Positions 37,010 through 50,544 of a stretch of 64,000 nucleotides of DNA are shown here, one piece after another (the stretch's first letter is position 1; each line of letters starts with the position of its first letter). The position numbers and the translations under genes are program-made. This stretch comes from Sipunculus nudus. Its lineage: Eukaryota > Annelida > Sipuncula > Golfingiida > Sipunculidae. Where the stretch lies: positions 19,877,456-19,941,455 of the forward strand of contig CM049318.1 of NCBI GenBank assembly GCA_026874595.1. The letters run 5' to 3'. The notes below the pieces were generated by a model. That model was given only the letters and a program-made list of their open reading frames with translations. It did no database searches and was not told the DNA's origin.

Positions 37010-37510
37010 TCGGCGATTTTGCGGTATTCCGTTACATTGGCCCTATTTACACTAGAAAAATGTGGTGCGCGCAAGACCGGTCTAGAAAAATGTGGAGCGG
37101 CTACATTTTAACTTGCGTTCACACTGTGCAGGACCAAGTGACCATGTAGAGAGCGCTACCCTGTAAAGTTAGGCCGCATTGCACTTGGCCCGGCCTAGAC
37201 TCTGCATTGCGTTTACACGCAGATAAATACTGCAATCTAGCGCGGTCTAGATTAGATTCCCCCTTGCGTGCATGGCTAAATCCTAGTCACATGACGGCCG
37301 AGTCTTGCTGGAGCGCGCTGTTTCGGTAGCATGCTCCACTTCTGTTTACACACGTTCGAAGCACAAATGTAGGCCGCGCCAGTCTGTGTCTGGCGCGCGC
37401 TAGAATCTGGAACCGACTCAAACCGGTGGTCTAAATGTAGTGCGCTCCAGACCAAAAATCCTCGAAATCTGGCGCGTTTGGGGAACTTGGCGCGCGCTAA
37501 TCATAGTTAT
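37010..37510. other. CpG-rich block downstream of the metalloproteinase
   Basis: About 500 bases rich in CG dinucleotides and words such as GGCGCGC, GGTCTAGA and repeated TTTACAC/GTTTACAC. GGTCT...GAGCG..TACATTT near 37079-37110 recurs in reverse complement near 37430-37455, which hints at a decayed DNA-transposon derivative. A CpG-island promoter is the alternative, but I see no linked gene. Confidence 0.4.
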
Positions 37511-38569
37511 CATAAGAATGACCTGGAGGTGTCCAAGAATGGTGATTTCGAATCACTGTATAATGTTATTAACTGATACGTATAAAATACCTATATATTT
37601 GACGACATGGCTAGCCCGGACCCATTACGTGGGCGGTATCATCCATCATATTCTTATGATTTTTAACTAACCAGATGTATTACCAACCTTTCACAATCAC
37701 TTCACCTTATTTTTACTAGGATTTAGTTTTTAATTAACACGTGACATAATCAGGGAAGATAAGGAAGACTTTGAAATTGATTGCACAAACAAGCTGTAAC
37801 GGACGTTCGTTGTGGTAGGCATGGGAGTGTAGTGTAAATAGTAGTGTGTTGGTGTCAATATACTCCCCGTTATCAATAACTAAATTATTATATAGAAACC
37901 AGAGACTATAAGAAATCATTCCCAGATCCGACCACAGTGTTTTAAAAACATGAGCTTCTTATAATGTTATTATGAATTTATTTATAAATTATAATCATTA
38001 ATTTATTTATTTATAACGTTTAAATTATATATCATCTGGAAGAGTTACATTTTTATGCTTAATTTATAAAGTATACCTTCACATTTAGAATTTAGTTCAC
38101 TTGAGGCTAAATTATTTTGTGCTCCAGCGCTGTGAACAGCAGAACAGTTATGATTTTTCTCTGGTTGTCAATATTGAGGACTATAAAGCGGTATATCACC
38201 AATATACTTTTTTTAATAACATTATACTGTCGTATATTCGTATTAATATCTAAGATGTACATTGTATGGACCTTGTTTTAAATAATTGTATCTTTGTGTA
38301 ATACACATATCATTATCTATTCTAATGACACAGAAAGCACACTCTTTCAAATTTTAATATGACATGTAGAGTTTAAAACGCAATTCACATAGTCCTCCAA
38401 AAATTATTCAGTCACTTGTTTTTCAAAATACGTTTATTTGTATTCCGTCTATATTTCAAATAAAATATGTTAATCTTACCATTTGTACTGTGTTTATAAT
38501 TCATGGTGAGTTGTTAAATCTTCCTAATTAACCAATTATTGATGTAGCTAAGTAGTTCAGTTATTGAAC

Positions 38570-40432
38570 TTTATTGCCCTATCATATTTGCCAAGCTGTC
38601 CCTCGAACTTTATTGCCCCTATCATATTTGCCAAGCTGTCCCTCGAACTTTATTGCCCTATCATACTTGCCAAGCCGTCCCTCGAACTTTATTGCCCTAT
38701 CATATTTGCCAAGCTGTCCCTCGAACTTTATTGCCCTATCATACTTGCCAAGCCGTCCCTCGAACTTTATTGCCCTATCATATTTGCCAAGCTGTCCCTC
38801 GAACTTAATTGCCCTATCATATTTGCCAAGCTGTCCCTCGAACTTTATTGCCCTATCATATTTGCCAAGCTGTCCCTCGAACTTTATTGCCCTATCATAT
38901 TTGCCAAGCTGTCCCTCGAACTTTAGTGCCCTATCATACTTGCCAAGCTGTCCCTCGAACTTTATTGCCCTATCATACTTGCCAAGCTGTCCCTCGAACT
39001 TTATTGCCCTATCATATTTGCCAAGCTGTCCCTCGAACTTTATTGCCCTATCATACTTGCCAAGCCGTCCCTCGAACTTTATTGCCCTATCATATTTGCC
39101 AAGCTGTCCCTCGAACTTAATTTCCCTATCATATTTGCCAAGCTGTCCCTCGAACTTTATTGCCCTATCATATTTGCCAAGCCGTCCCTCGAACTTTATT
39201 GCCCTATCATATTTGCCAAGCTGTCCCTCGAACTTTATTGCCCTATCATATTTGCCAAGCTGTCCCTCGAACTTTATTGCCCTATCATATTTGCCAAGCT
39301 GTCCCTCGAACTTTATTGCCCTATCATACTTGCCAAGCTGTCCCTCGAACTTTATTGCCCTATCATACTTGCCAAGCTGTCCCTCGAACTTTATTGCCCT
39401 ATCATATTTGCCAAGCTGTCCCTCGAACTTTATTGCCCTATCATATTTGCCAAGCTGTCCCTCGAACTTTATTGCCCTATCATATTTGCCAAGCTGTCCC
39501 TCGAACTTTATTGCCCTATCATACTTGCCAAGCTGTCCCTCGAACTTTATTGCCCTATCATATTTGCCAAGCTGTCCCTCGAACTTTAGTGCCCTATCAT
39601 ACTTGCCAAGCTGTCCCTCGAACTTTATTGCCCTATCATATTTGCCAAGCTGTCCCTCGAACTTTATTGCCCTATCATACTTGCCAAGCTGTCCCTCGAA
39701 CTTTATTGCCCTATCATATTTGCCAAGCTGTCCCTCGAACTTTATTGCCCTATCATATTTGCCAAGCTGTCCCTCGAACTTTATTGCCCTATCATATTTG
39801 CCAAGCTGTCCCTCGAACTTTACTGCCCTATCATACTTGCCAAGCTGTCCCTCGAACTGTATTGCCCTATCATATTTGCCAAGCTGTCCCTCGAACTTTA
39901 TTGCCCTATCATATTTGCCAAGCTGTCCCTCGAACTTTATTGCCCTATCATATTTGCCAAGCTGTCCCTCGAACTTTATTGCCCTATCATATTTGCCAAG
40001 CTGTCCCTCGAACTTTATTGCCCTATCATACTTGCCAAGCTGTCCCTCGAACTTTATTGCCCTATCATATTTGCAAAGCTGTCCCTCGAACTTTATTGCC
40101 CTATCATACTTGCCAAGCTGTCCCTCGAACTTTATTGCCCTATCATATTTGCCAAGCTGTCCCTCGAACTTTAGTGCCCTATCATATTTGCCAAGCTGTC
40201 CCTCGAACTTTATTGCCCTATCATATTTGCCAAGCTGTCCCTCGAACTTTATTGCCCTATCATATTTGCCAAGCTGTCCCTCGAACTTTATTGCCCTATC
40301 ATACTTGCCAAGCCGTCCCTCGAACTTTATTGCCCTATCATATTTGCCAACCTGTCCCTCGAACTTTATTGCCCTATCATACTTGCCAAGCCGTCCCTCG
40401 AACTTTATTGCCCTATCATATTTGCCAAGCCG
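38570..40432. repeat. 39-bp satellite array, about 48 copies
   Basis: Tandem copies of a 39-bp unit (TTTATTGCCCTATCATATTT then GCCAAGCTGTCCCTCGAAC). Apart from one extra C near 38617 there are no indels that I see. Variants occur at a few positions: CATATTTG/CATACTTG, AAGCTG/AAGCCG, TTTATTG/TTTAGTG. Since 39 is a multiple of three and the unit has no plus-strand stop, all three forward frames stay open and give a spurious 647-codon frame. I do not call this coding. Confidence 0.92.
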
Positions 40433-42343
40433 TGAGTGGCAATTGTACTCCGCTTCCCCGCTTATCTTGACACCACCTTTTAAACCTTATTGGTATGATA
40501 AAATGCGAGGAAATTAAACAAAAATCTATGTTAATATTATTTTCAATCTATATAGATTCTCAGGATCCATGATTATGAAATTGTGTGGACTCCTATTACT
40601 GCTTTGCTACATTATAATTATATGGAATGATACTTTATGCTAAAAAAGGCAGCGGTTTAAATGGCCAAATATAGAGGAGTTTAGTTTTCTCCATAAACTT
40701 GTTGTTGATACTGAACTCTCTACGAAACCTTTCTCTCGTGCAAATGATTGATACTGTCACAAGGTAACATCCTGTTGTGAATTGTTCAAAAAAGAACAAA
40801 CTTCAGTCCATTAGCAAGATGAGCTTGCACATGGGACATTAAGTAGGATCGTTAAAATTTAGATACGAAATAGCAAACACGAGCCCCTTTCGATCAAACA
40901 ACGTGACGCAGGTCCAATGTGAGCTCAACTAAGTTTCGACGCCCCATCTCAGGTTACTAGTATATTGTTTAATTGTATATAATAGTTGTTTCATTTAATC
41001 TTTATTATAATGGACGGTCCTTTATTGTTTACTACTGTTTGTAACTAATTATTGTTAACTACTGTATGTCAATGCCTCGGGAAGGGTTGTGTTTGCCTTG
41101 AAGAGTCGCAGACGATGCAAGCTGTGTCCTGAGGGGGTATTTTCCTCATTTTTTATCCACATGCATAAATATGGATAATTCTGCATATCGACCGAATAGA
41201 AACGTAACACATCATCTTGCTGCTCAAATTCAACCAATTAGCGACAGAGAGTAAACATCTGCAGCTTTCAAACTAACAAAGTGTCGTAAATCAGGAACCG
41301 TTCGATTTGCCACGTGACACTACGCTTGTTACACTTTATAGATTTCAACATGAGAACACCATAAAATTGAGGAATGTGCTCAGTTGCTGACTTCACATCA
41401 CCATTAGATATACTGGGTTTTTCATATAATGAGGCATAACAATTGCTCAGGAGATCTAAATTTTGGATGATTTAAAATATACAACACTCTGAAAAGCCTG
41501 ATCTGGTTCTAAACGAATTTGAAAACGAAGGTATTTAGGTTTAGACATATATTAATAATGATAACACGGTTATATTTATGATCATTTAGTAAGAGTACAT
41601 GTTGTTACATTAAGAGATAAACAACGTTCATATCTAACACATTGTATGTATTTATATAGTTGTAACCATCCTGTAGACAACCCTGCAGTCAATAACATCG
41701 GCATTAAGCATTGGCGTCCGCGGCTGACCGTCAGCGCGAATTCTCCACCAACGACGTAAGCGATGTAAATACGAAATAGGTTATAAAAGTTACCTTCGGA
41801 AGTATTTGTGTATTGGAGGGGGGGGGGGGGGGTCCCCATTGCAAGATATAAATTTTCAATATTAGAGCATGCAACTGGGTAAAACTGAAACAATTTTCTC
41901 ATGCAGTTTTAAAACGTTAGTAAGTAGGACCAAATAAGTGCAGAGTATCCTGTTATAAGATAACCCGCTCATTTAGTGAATTGCTGGTCACAAATACTAA
42001 CCATCGTTTAACGTTGACGTCTCGACATAAGGACCTACGTCTCCATAAATTTTACCCATAATTCTTAATGCAGCTTTTGCAGTGAAAAAGAAATAATCAA
42101 AGAAATAGTATAATAAAAACAAAAAAAAAAGGCTGACATCGATATCTCCTTTTGTTTTTGAGATCGGAAATTCTGTAACCTAATAAAGTAATGGCACGAT
42201 TTGTACGTATTTACAAACACTGATTAAATTAGTTAAGCCCTATTTAATTTACAATCCTCTTAACGGGATAATTATGTGAATTATATTTTTCAAATATTTC
42301 GTTTCAAATAAAACCTCAAATTAGAAAAGAGTTTGTCTTACAG
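40433..42343. other. No recognised gene
   Basis: AT-rich spacer between the satellite and the first lectin-like gene, with a G15 run at 41818-41832. An acceptor-like TTGTCTTACAG ends at 42343. Confidence 0.5.
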
Positions 42344-45007
42344 ATGCCGTTGGACAAGGTATTTTATGTGGCATATCTTCTTGTGGTTGGACCGGCGGCG
42401 AACAAAGATTATAAGAAAGTATATCACGTGATTAATGAGAGGAAATCTTGGCAGGAATCGCGGGATTACTGCACGGCAAATTTTGGAGATTTAGCGACGA
42501 TAAAATCACCGGAGGAATACGATCAAGTTGAATCAATCTTGTCCACAATGTAAGTATTTTGTCGTATTTGTACCACACATGTTATAAAAGTTGATTCTAG
42601 GATCTTAAGATGTGTGTCTGTTTTGTATATTATGCTAGTTAACAGGAATCATCATTACACATTATTATTATTATCATTATTATTATTATTATATAACAAT
42701 AATTATTATGATATAACTGTCAGGCATAATCTCTTTTATATTCATTAATCAGCAGAGCAGGCGTTTTCTGTTTACCTTTTGAATTTTAATATTCTATAAA
42801 AAATAACCTAATCAGCAGAAAACAAACGAAGAAGAAGGAGAACAATTAATATTACTATGAACTTTCAATAATCTAGATTACAACATGAGGGATATACATA
42901 TATTTTATGTGTGTGTGTTTAAACATATATAATAAATTTATTAATGTATAGCCTTTGAGTTTATTAGCATGGTTTATTTATCGTAGGTTAAAAATTTCCC
43001 GTTTACGTTTTTATTCTTAATTATATCTGAATACCGTTATGACGGAAGAAATAGCAGAGAGCAATACTGGCTGGGGTTACGAAGGCCTCTAGCGACACCT
43101 ATCGAGTATTTCTGGATTGACGGTCCTATGACGTTCCGTCAAGTGGATTCTCCCCACCACTCAGACGATGAACTCTGTGTCCGGTGGACGGGAACGCACC
43201 ACTGGAGAAACCGGGAGTGCAATGAGAAATTTTATTTTTTATGCCAGACTTATGAAGGTAACAGGAAATCCTTTGTTTTATTTGCGGAATACATGTTATT
43301 TCAAAAGGTTCTGGACAGCAGTACACAATAGCTCTACCCTTGAAGTCGATCACTTTTGGGACCACATAAGTTGTCACGCTTTGTACAGATGTTTTTCCAG
43401 GGTAGTTGGAAATCTGATTCTCATTGTCTCAGGTTCTTGAACACAATAAATGCAACATTTTTACCAGTCAAGGAAAAGTCAGGGACTTTTTTTTTCAAAT
43501 CTTTTTTCAAAAACCTTTTCTGAGCTATTTCTTCAAAGAACCATTTGTTAGTTTGTTACATATTGTCTCATGTCTAAATAGCGTATCCTAATGATGGTTG
43601 CCAATGACGGGTAATAATAAAGACTTTTTATAATAATCACAATTTCATTAGGGATAAAATCAACGAAAATCAGGGATTTTTTTTATTAAATGCTAAATCC
43701 TGTCCTTACGATCCTCTAGTAGGAAAATACACTGGTGAAGAATAATTCGAATTTTCCCTAACAGGATTCGGATTGGTCCCGATAGAGATTACGATTGTGA
43801 TTTCAACTTGATTCTCGCTGTTGAGTATATACCTAGGTTTTAATATGTACTGTAACATACATACTGTTTGATTATATTAATGCTGTTTCAGCTGCCACTG
43901 TTACTCCGTGTGACTGTCCGAGCACTGTGACTTCATGTGACACGGCAGTATCTTCAGACGGTATGTCAGTGTGCGGGGTCCGTTTTTCGATTTCATCTAA
44001 ATTTTTGATAAATGGAACAAACATAAACAGCGCCGCAATTACCCTAGATCGTACTAAATTAGCTCAAATTTCCACCCCACCACCTCCAACTAATTCGATC
44101 CTTGTGTCCTCTGCTTCGTGGAATTGCCATCTTGACACCCACCCCAATTCTAAATCCACTAACCGCCACCTGGTCATGCTTACCACATTCCGACTTTCAT
44201 ACTTATGTTTATATCGGGTACGATATCAGTTACCAAGTAACATAAACCCAGTGTCGTTTGTACCTTTAAACGATAATACATGGTGTTACAGTGTCCAACA
44301 TCCTCTCGTGGTAGGTACTGGTCTTGAAGTCATATTTGGTGATTGAAAGAAACGGGAGGCCCTAGGTTTATTACTTCATATGGTTCCTATTTATTTTTCA
44401 ACATTTGAGAAATCCGGTGCGACAATTATTAAATTAGAAATTTATGGTAATTTTCGTATTAAGTTATATTTAGAAATTATGTAGGAACAGGAAAAAGGAA
44501 GGCACCGTGTGTCAAAGATATCCCTTCAGATTTTTGCTAAACGCTGTCATATTTCTTTTTATATAAGTCAGGCATATATGCTACCAGAATGATCATAATA
44601 CCGCATGAACAGATAAATTAATATAATATTGAATTCACTTTGAAATAACTTCAGTTGTATCCACAACGCTTGGCTCAAGTGACTCGCCTACGGATACTGG
44701 AATAAGTACATCAACAAAAGCAACAAGCCCAGCAATGGAAAACACAACTCCGAGGGATGCCACAAATACGGCCAAGGTGATACTGATCCCGACAGTTGTC
44801 CTAGAGGAGGCGGATGATATCACTGACGTAAAAGAAGAAACCGGAAGTGACATGACGTCATCTGACTTCCGCATGAGTGCGCAGGCCCTGGGTGGGTCGA
44901 GCATTTCATTTCTCTTTATATATCTGGTCATCTTACTAATCTTAGATATCGACACTTACATGGCAAACGTCACAGCTTTGAAAAGAAATCTTGGATTTTC
45001 TCATTGA
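42344..45007 (+). CDS. Single-pass membrane C-type lectin-like protein, paralog 1
   Basis: Four exons: 42344-42549, 43058-43257, 43892-43960, 44655-45007, joining in phases 2, 1, 1 to 275 residues. Order: signal-peptide-like start (about 1-19); C-type lectin-like domain (about 24-135) with ESRDYC, GDLATIKS, YWLGL, WIDG, ELCVRW, REC and FLCQ, including the four cysteines of the fold; a short Cys-containing segment from exon 3; a Ser/Thr-rich stalk; a transmembrane helix (about 240-255); and a 20-residue tail ending ALKRNLGFSH. The EPN/QPD calcium-sugar motifs are absent, so classical calcium-dependent sugar binding is unlikely; ligand recognition at the cell surface is inferred. The exon 2 acceptor is a tandem AGCAG, so one extra residue is possible. 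The ATG directly follows an acceptor, which implies a 5' UTR intron. AATAAA lies at 45180-45185. Confidence 0.85.
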
Positions 45008-45179
45008 AATGGCGTCATTATATATATATATATATATATATTGTTACGGCTCCCATTTGTGTACCACAAGAGTGAACATGTGCAACTAAAATAGTGAAAG
45101 AGGACTAGCTACCTTGATCAACAGTGCACCGTTTGAATAGGCATATAATGCAAATACTTAATTGCTTGATATGTTGATG

Positions 45180-45185
45180 AATAAA
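45180..45185 (+). promoter_or_regulatory. Polyadenylation signal for lectin-like paralog 1
   Basis: Canonical AATAAA about 170 bases after the stop codon and on the same strand. Confidence 0.5.
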
Positions 45186-45237
45186 ACAGCTGTGGTGTGG
45201 CCGCCTCGATGGGATCTATAGATACGAATACATACTC

Positions 45238-45251
45238 GGGGGGGGGGGGGG
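45238..45251. repeat. G14 run
   Basis: Uninterrupted poly-G downstream of lectin-like paralog 1. Similar runs lie at 41818-41832 and 60205-60218. Confidence 0.85.
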
Positions 45252-45259
45252 ACATAAAC

Positions 45260-47750
45260 GTTCATAATGGCGTCGGCGCTTGTTCGGCAGCCGGTCGACA
45301 GGCATGAATAACGTAAGTAAAGGCTGCCTCACTTCTATAGTTACTGTAAGGATGTCTGAGAATGCAACCATTTTAATGCCAAAAGGCGAAACTATGTAAT
45401 ATGTGATAACAGTACAGCGTAATGTGGCCCTAAGCCTAGTCTCTGTCATCATTTCTGCATATAGTATTTGATCAGGTGTATCAAAATACGTATTTTCTGT
45501 CATCTGGAGTACAACTATTTGTTAATCCTCATTCTCTCGCAGTCCGAGAGACGTAAATGCTCCTTACTCGTAATACCAATTTTCTTCAGTATTCCTGTCC
45601 GGTGAATTCGTCCGCCTCAGATGTATTTTCATATTTTTATGAGCTATATTACTGAACCGTCATTATGGCTCGGACTTTGTTTGGTCAAGATGTGATATGA
45701 ATTCGGTATTTAAGCCAGCCTTAACAATTATTGAAACGTGTATGATATTCAGTTTTGCTTCGGGTTTTAACCCCACTCATATTGTTTTGTATTTATGTAT
45801 GTTTAATCCAAATTTTGTTCAATACAGTTGGAACATCAGAACTATTCAAAGTAATCAGTAAAAGTTAAGTAATCATTTCATTATAATCTTTTTGTACAAC
45901 TTTTGTTCTCTTTTATATACATGTATCTAGTCACGTTTGCATATGAAGTAAAGTTTCCGTATATTCTTATACCTGTTTCGTGTTTTGGATTGTATGCTTT
46001 ATGTCCCAGGTCTGGATGTTGTTTGCCTCCCACTAGACAAAGAAGCACGAGGCTATCGTGATAATATATATATATATATGTGTGTGTGTGCGTGTGTGTG
46101 TTTCTAAGATAATGGTAACTTGAATGCACGTTATACATAAAAATATACCCAAGTTGCACCCATTACATGTTGATTTCAATAATAAATGTCATATATTTTA
46201 TTTAAATTTGAGTAAAAAATACCACTCGTTCTTATTTTGTTTCCTCTGTCGGTTTTATATAATTAAATGCTATCAGACATACTTAAATACTTTTTGAAAA
46301 TTTTGAAATATTTTGGTACGTTTTCTGATTTTCAACATGAAAATGATAAAGCATCATAAGCAAATAAGATGAAAAGATTGAACAATAAATCATATTAGAA
46401 GACTGTGATGACGATATAAGACAAATTTGGTATCCTTCAAATGTTGTCTAGCAATAAATGGTTACGTACCATCAGTTATAAAAAATAAATAAAAACGTCG
46501 GTGATCTCCAGTGTACAATGGATGTAACAAATCAACGAATTATCGATTGTACTGAAGTCAGTTCGATGATCGAATACTCGAGTGCAGTACTCGATTAATA
46601 TCAATTATTACATCAGCTGCCTTATTTTCTTCTTTTTTAATCCTAGGCATTAGTTATTGGCTGATAAACGATATATATAAGCATTGTAATATAACAAAGC
46701 AATTCAAAGTACGTTCGTCATTAGATGTCAGAGCAGTATAATGGATCAGACGTTATTGATATTACTTTGTCCATGCAAAAGCTTTTGCATATCATTTTGT
46801 TAACCTTAGCATTTTACAACAGGACGGCCATAGGATATTATTTTTATCCATAATAATCGAGTCGAAATTCGAATCGAAAGCTAATAGTCGATAAGCGAAA
46901 CGAAACGAAGAACTTTCGAATCGAAGACTCTTTAATGATTCACTGACTTGGTTATGATATGTGTATGCATACTGTGACATTCCCTGTTCGGGGTTTTACT
47001 CTCGGGATTACCGCATGTTCAGAACCAACATAAACAGAAAAAGCAAAACGGGTTAGATTTGACATGATTTGACCGATTTTGACCAGATTCTTCTGAATTT
47101 GACCAAATTTGACTGAATTTAAATGAACTCTAGTATTATTTCTGTTATGTGCCTAATAATATGGATGATTATGTGAACAAAACATGAGTAAAAGAAACAT
47201 CAGCCTGATTATCTATAAATATTGCTGTTTGTTGGGTCACATAGCTACTCCAAGCAAATTAGAGGTTAAATTGAGTATATCAGCTTGGTTGAATTATCCC
47301 ACTGCATCCCATTAATACTTATTTGCAATAGCACCAAGAAAAACACCGTTTCTTCCTCAACATGGTTCATTTATGGAAATAATATCGACAGGATTCGTTG
47401 TGTTTAAAAATACATTTCCTTTGTTAAATTGTAAATTTAAAAATAAAAATTTCCTAGCATGTACTGTTTTAAAATGCGGACATATTTCAATTTGCTATAC
47501 ACATTTGTTTAAATGAATGTTTATCGGTGGAGGTATTATACTGTTGGCCAATTATAGTTTTCATGCATATTCATAATAATAATATAATTTATATTCATAA
47601 ACATTTTCATATGATTTATTTGTATTTAATAACTACTCCAAATGAAACCCTGCAAACAAAATTTTGAATCAACACTGTAAAGTGTACTAAAGTGTTGTGA
47701 ATGCCGCATCTGGAACCAAGTGATTGGGAGTTGGAATACGGAAAACTGGC
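45260..47750. other. No recognised gene; AT/GT microsatellite, TCGAA-rich patch
   Basis: It contains an (AT)(GT) run at about 46063-46101. A stretch at about 46530-46940 is rich in TCGAA/TCGATT words at both ends, which could be a decayed element. A TTTGACC-rich patch lies near 47050-47120. Confidence 0.4.
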
Positions 47751-47759
47751 TCTATATTT

Positions 47760-48840
47760 CAGATGCAGGAAGTTGTAGGATATCCAGTCCTGAGAATCAG
47801 TGAACTCAGATAAATTGGTTTCAAGTTGGAAGTGTGATTTGTCGCAGTGCGCGCAGCCTGTTTTCTTTTCCTGTAATTTGGTTCCCTGCCACCAGAGGGG
47901 ATTGCACTTTGATAATTACACATTCTTGTCAACACACTTTTCCAGTCCTTTAAGAATTTCACGAAAAACACTTCCCTTCCCACTCTGTCTTTTTCAGCCC
48001 ACACTTTACGATCAGGTGGATGGTGCTTATAAGCACCATAAATGGCAAAAATGGCCGTCTCATCTCATTGCAAACAATGTCATATAATTTCCCCATCAAA
48101 TCAACCAAGTCCAATGGCTTTTTGCCTGTGGCCACTTACAATACATGATTTAGGGACTGGTAGTTGTTATTTGTCCAGCTGTTGTGTGTAACACCTCCCA
48201 TAGCACGCACAGGAACATGCTTCTCAATCAGTGGGAGATGGCGATGTTCCTGATATTCACTGAATGCAAGCTCATACAGTTTAACAAGGCTCTTCATTTC
48301 CTCAAACTTCTCCTCAAGCACAAGCCGGTCTTCCGAATAACAAATTCCACTCCTGCTGTAAATCACTATTATATGTCTTGCCTTGTCCAACGTTATTTTG
48401 TACTTAATCCTCTGTGTTGGACCTCAGGTGTCTTGTGCACAGTACGCTTCCGGGAAAGCTTACTTGATGGCACCTCGTATGGCTAGTTTCCCATCACTAA
48501 CAAAGTTTGAAGTGTTACCCTTCATGTTAGCAACAAGACTTTTGCCAGGTGACAGGAGAAGTTCTTTCAGGATTTGTATGTGGAGCGGCCATGAAGAATA
48601 CTGGTCCCAAAAGTATTGGATTTTTTATCTGTGTTTGAGCGTGCGATAAACACAATTTTGAAGGCTGATTCAGTAACACTGAAGTCCCCACAATTAAATA
48701 TTTTGTCAAACTCAAAACCTGCATGATACATGATCTCTGCAGATCAAGGATTTCCTGTTTAGTGTAGCAAATTACTGAAGGCACTGTCTCTTTATTATGT
48801 AACACACTCTGAATAAATGGGTGAGTGTGTACCATATTTT
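47760..48840 (-). pseudogene. Decayed MULE-like transposase-family gene
   Basis: On the minus strand, fragments in shifting frames line up in order: SVICYTKQEILDL, FDKIFNCGDFSVTESAFK in another frame, NPILLGPVFF, then LIEKHVPVRAMGG and NSWTNNNYQSLNHVL followed by a stop and KKPLDLVDLMGKLYDIV. From memory, this order (DKTFNLG-like, HPI-LGP-like, WTNNN-E-NHVL-like) is typical of a MULE-type transposase-like family that is common as uncharacterised proteins in mollusc and cnidarian genomes. Several frameshifts and stops make this copy nonfunctional. It lies between the two lectin-like paralogs. Confidence 0.6.
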
Positions 48841-49339
48841 TTAATTATTTTGACGCTGTCAGCAAAGTTGTTTTTTTTTGTGTGTATGTTTTGCCCATTC
48901 TCTGTTTCTTCCTTTTTTGTTTTCTCTACACTTGTTGTTGTCTGAAAGCTTCATCCTCCTGATCATTGATCATTGTTGCATGTACTTTCCCTGGTTGCAT
49001 CTGCTTACCTTTCTTTGCAATTTTCTCGATCATTTAACTTTGACTACGCGAATAAGTGTGACAACTTATTTTGGCATTTCCACTAAGATCGCCTCCTTGA
49101 TTTGTAACTTGGTATTCATAGACTACCTTTTTCCATCAGTGACATAGGTACTTGGGATGGAGCTTGTATAAACCATGTTATATGTCCTGTATACCGCCTT
49201 GTATAACATCGTTTCAGATCGTGTCCAGTTTCAGTTCTTAACACATTATCTGTGTTACCATTACCTGATTAAAGTCATCTGAGCTCTAGCGAACACATTT
49301 GTCCGTCGGCCGGCCGGCCTTACCAGGCACAAATAGTAA

Positions 49340-49925
49340 CCATAAAGCCCCTCGAATCATGAACCTCTATACCCTTAGAGGTCCTAAAAAGGTTATCCTA
49401 AAAAAACCTGAAATTAGGTCACTGTGACCTATATTCTTTCAGTTAGGGAACCTGTTTAACCCTCCAGAATATTTAAAAGATACACGCTAATTGCCAGATT
49501 CCTCAGGAACGGCTTGATGGATTTGTCATCAAATTAGGTGTGCTTGTGGGTCTAAATGAATCTTAGCTACTGGGCATGAATGGGGGCGCCATTTGCATAT
49601 CTTAATTTTTACGAATTTTTACCTGTATTTTTTAAGAAACACTAGGTCTGTAAACAAGGCACAAATTATACACGTAAAGGCTTCAATTATGAACCTCTGC
49701 ATCCTGAGAGTTCCTCAAAAGTTCCTTCAGGAACCTGACATTAGGTCACTGTGACCTATATTCTCCGAGTTACGGGGACTTTTTCAGCACCCCCAGAAAT
49801 ATTGTAAAAAGTATATACAAATTACCAGATTTCTCCGGAAATGCTGGATGACTTGTTATTAAATTTGGTGTTCTTATAAGTCTTGACGAACTTGAGCTAA
49901 TATGAATGATGATGCCACCTACATT
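49340..49925 (+). repeat. Two tandem ~327-bp repeat units with ERE-like palindromes
   Basis: Bases from about 49340 are repeated from about 49672 at roughly 327-bp offset, with substitutions. Shared blocks are ATGAACCTCT, TTAGGTCACTGTGACCTATA and a TTACCAGATT-like block. Each unit holds the perfect palindrome AGGTCACTGTGACCT (49416-49430 and 49743-49757). It is probably part of a dispersed invertebrate repeat. Confidence 0.7.
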
Positions 49926-49929
49926 TTCT

Positions 49930-50490
49930 AACTTAGTTGCCTATGCAAGGACATATTGTCAACATGACATTCGGCTGTGTCATGACCCATGGGTCACTTG
50001 TTACTAACTTACTCTCTGAAATTTAAAATGAAAGAGCCAGAAACAAATAGTTAGAATAGAAATGACAAAGTTTTATCTCAAACTCTTCATACCACAGAAT
50101 TTTATCATTTGAACTTAATTATATTCACTGCCTGTGCTTAAAGCTGATATAAATGTGATATGATGGTGCATCTATTTTTACGAAGCAATTACACTATTTA
50201 TACCATTAGACTATTGTAAACGAAATTACCTCAACTGACATGCATGGGACATATGAAATGCATATAATTGAAGCAATATTTACAGTATACATTCACGTGC
50301 AGTTTACCAATATTTGCAGTTCTAAATTGAATTAAATAAAATGTGAGGCTTGTGAAGTCCTAAAATTTTACTCATTTAAGTCATAAAGGAAACCCAAACA
50401 CTCATGCCCATGAGCAAACAACTGAAGTTCATCGGTCATTCATAGCAAGGCTTTATATTATAAACTGGCTCTGGTTTGAGTTGGCAACAT

Positions 50491-50544
<54 letters not shown>

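Noticed and set aside
38574-40517. 647-codon open frame
   Set aside because: It is the 39-bp satellite read through; the other two forward frames are equally open in the unit, so openness is not evidence of coding.
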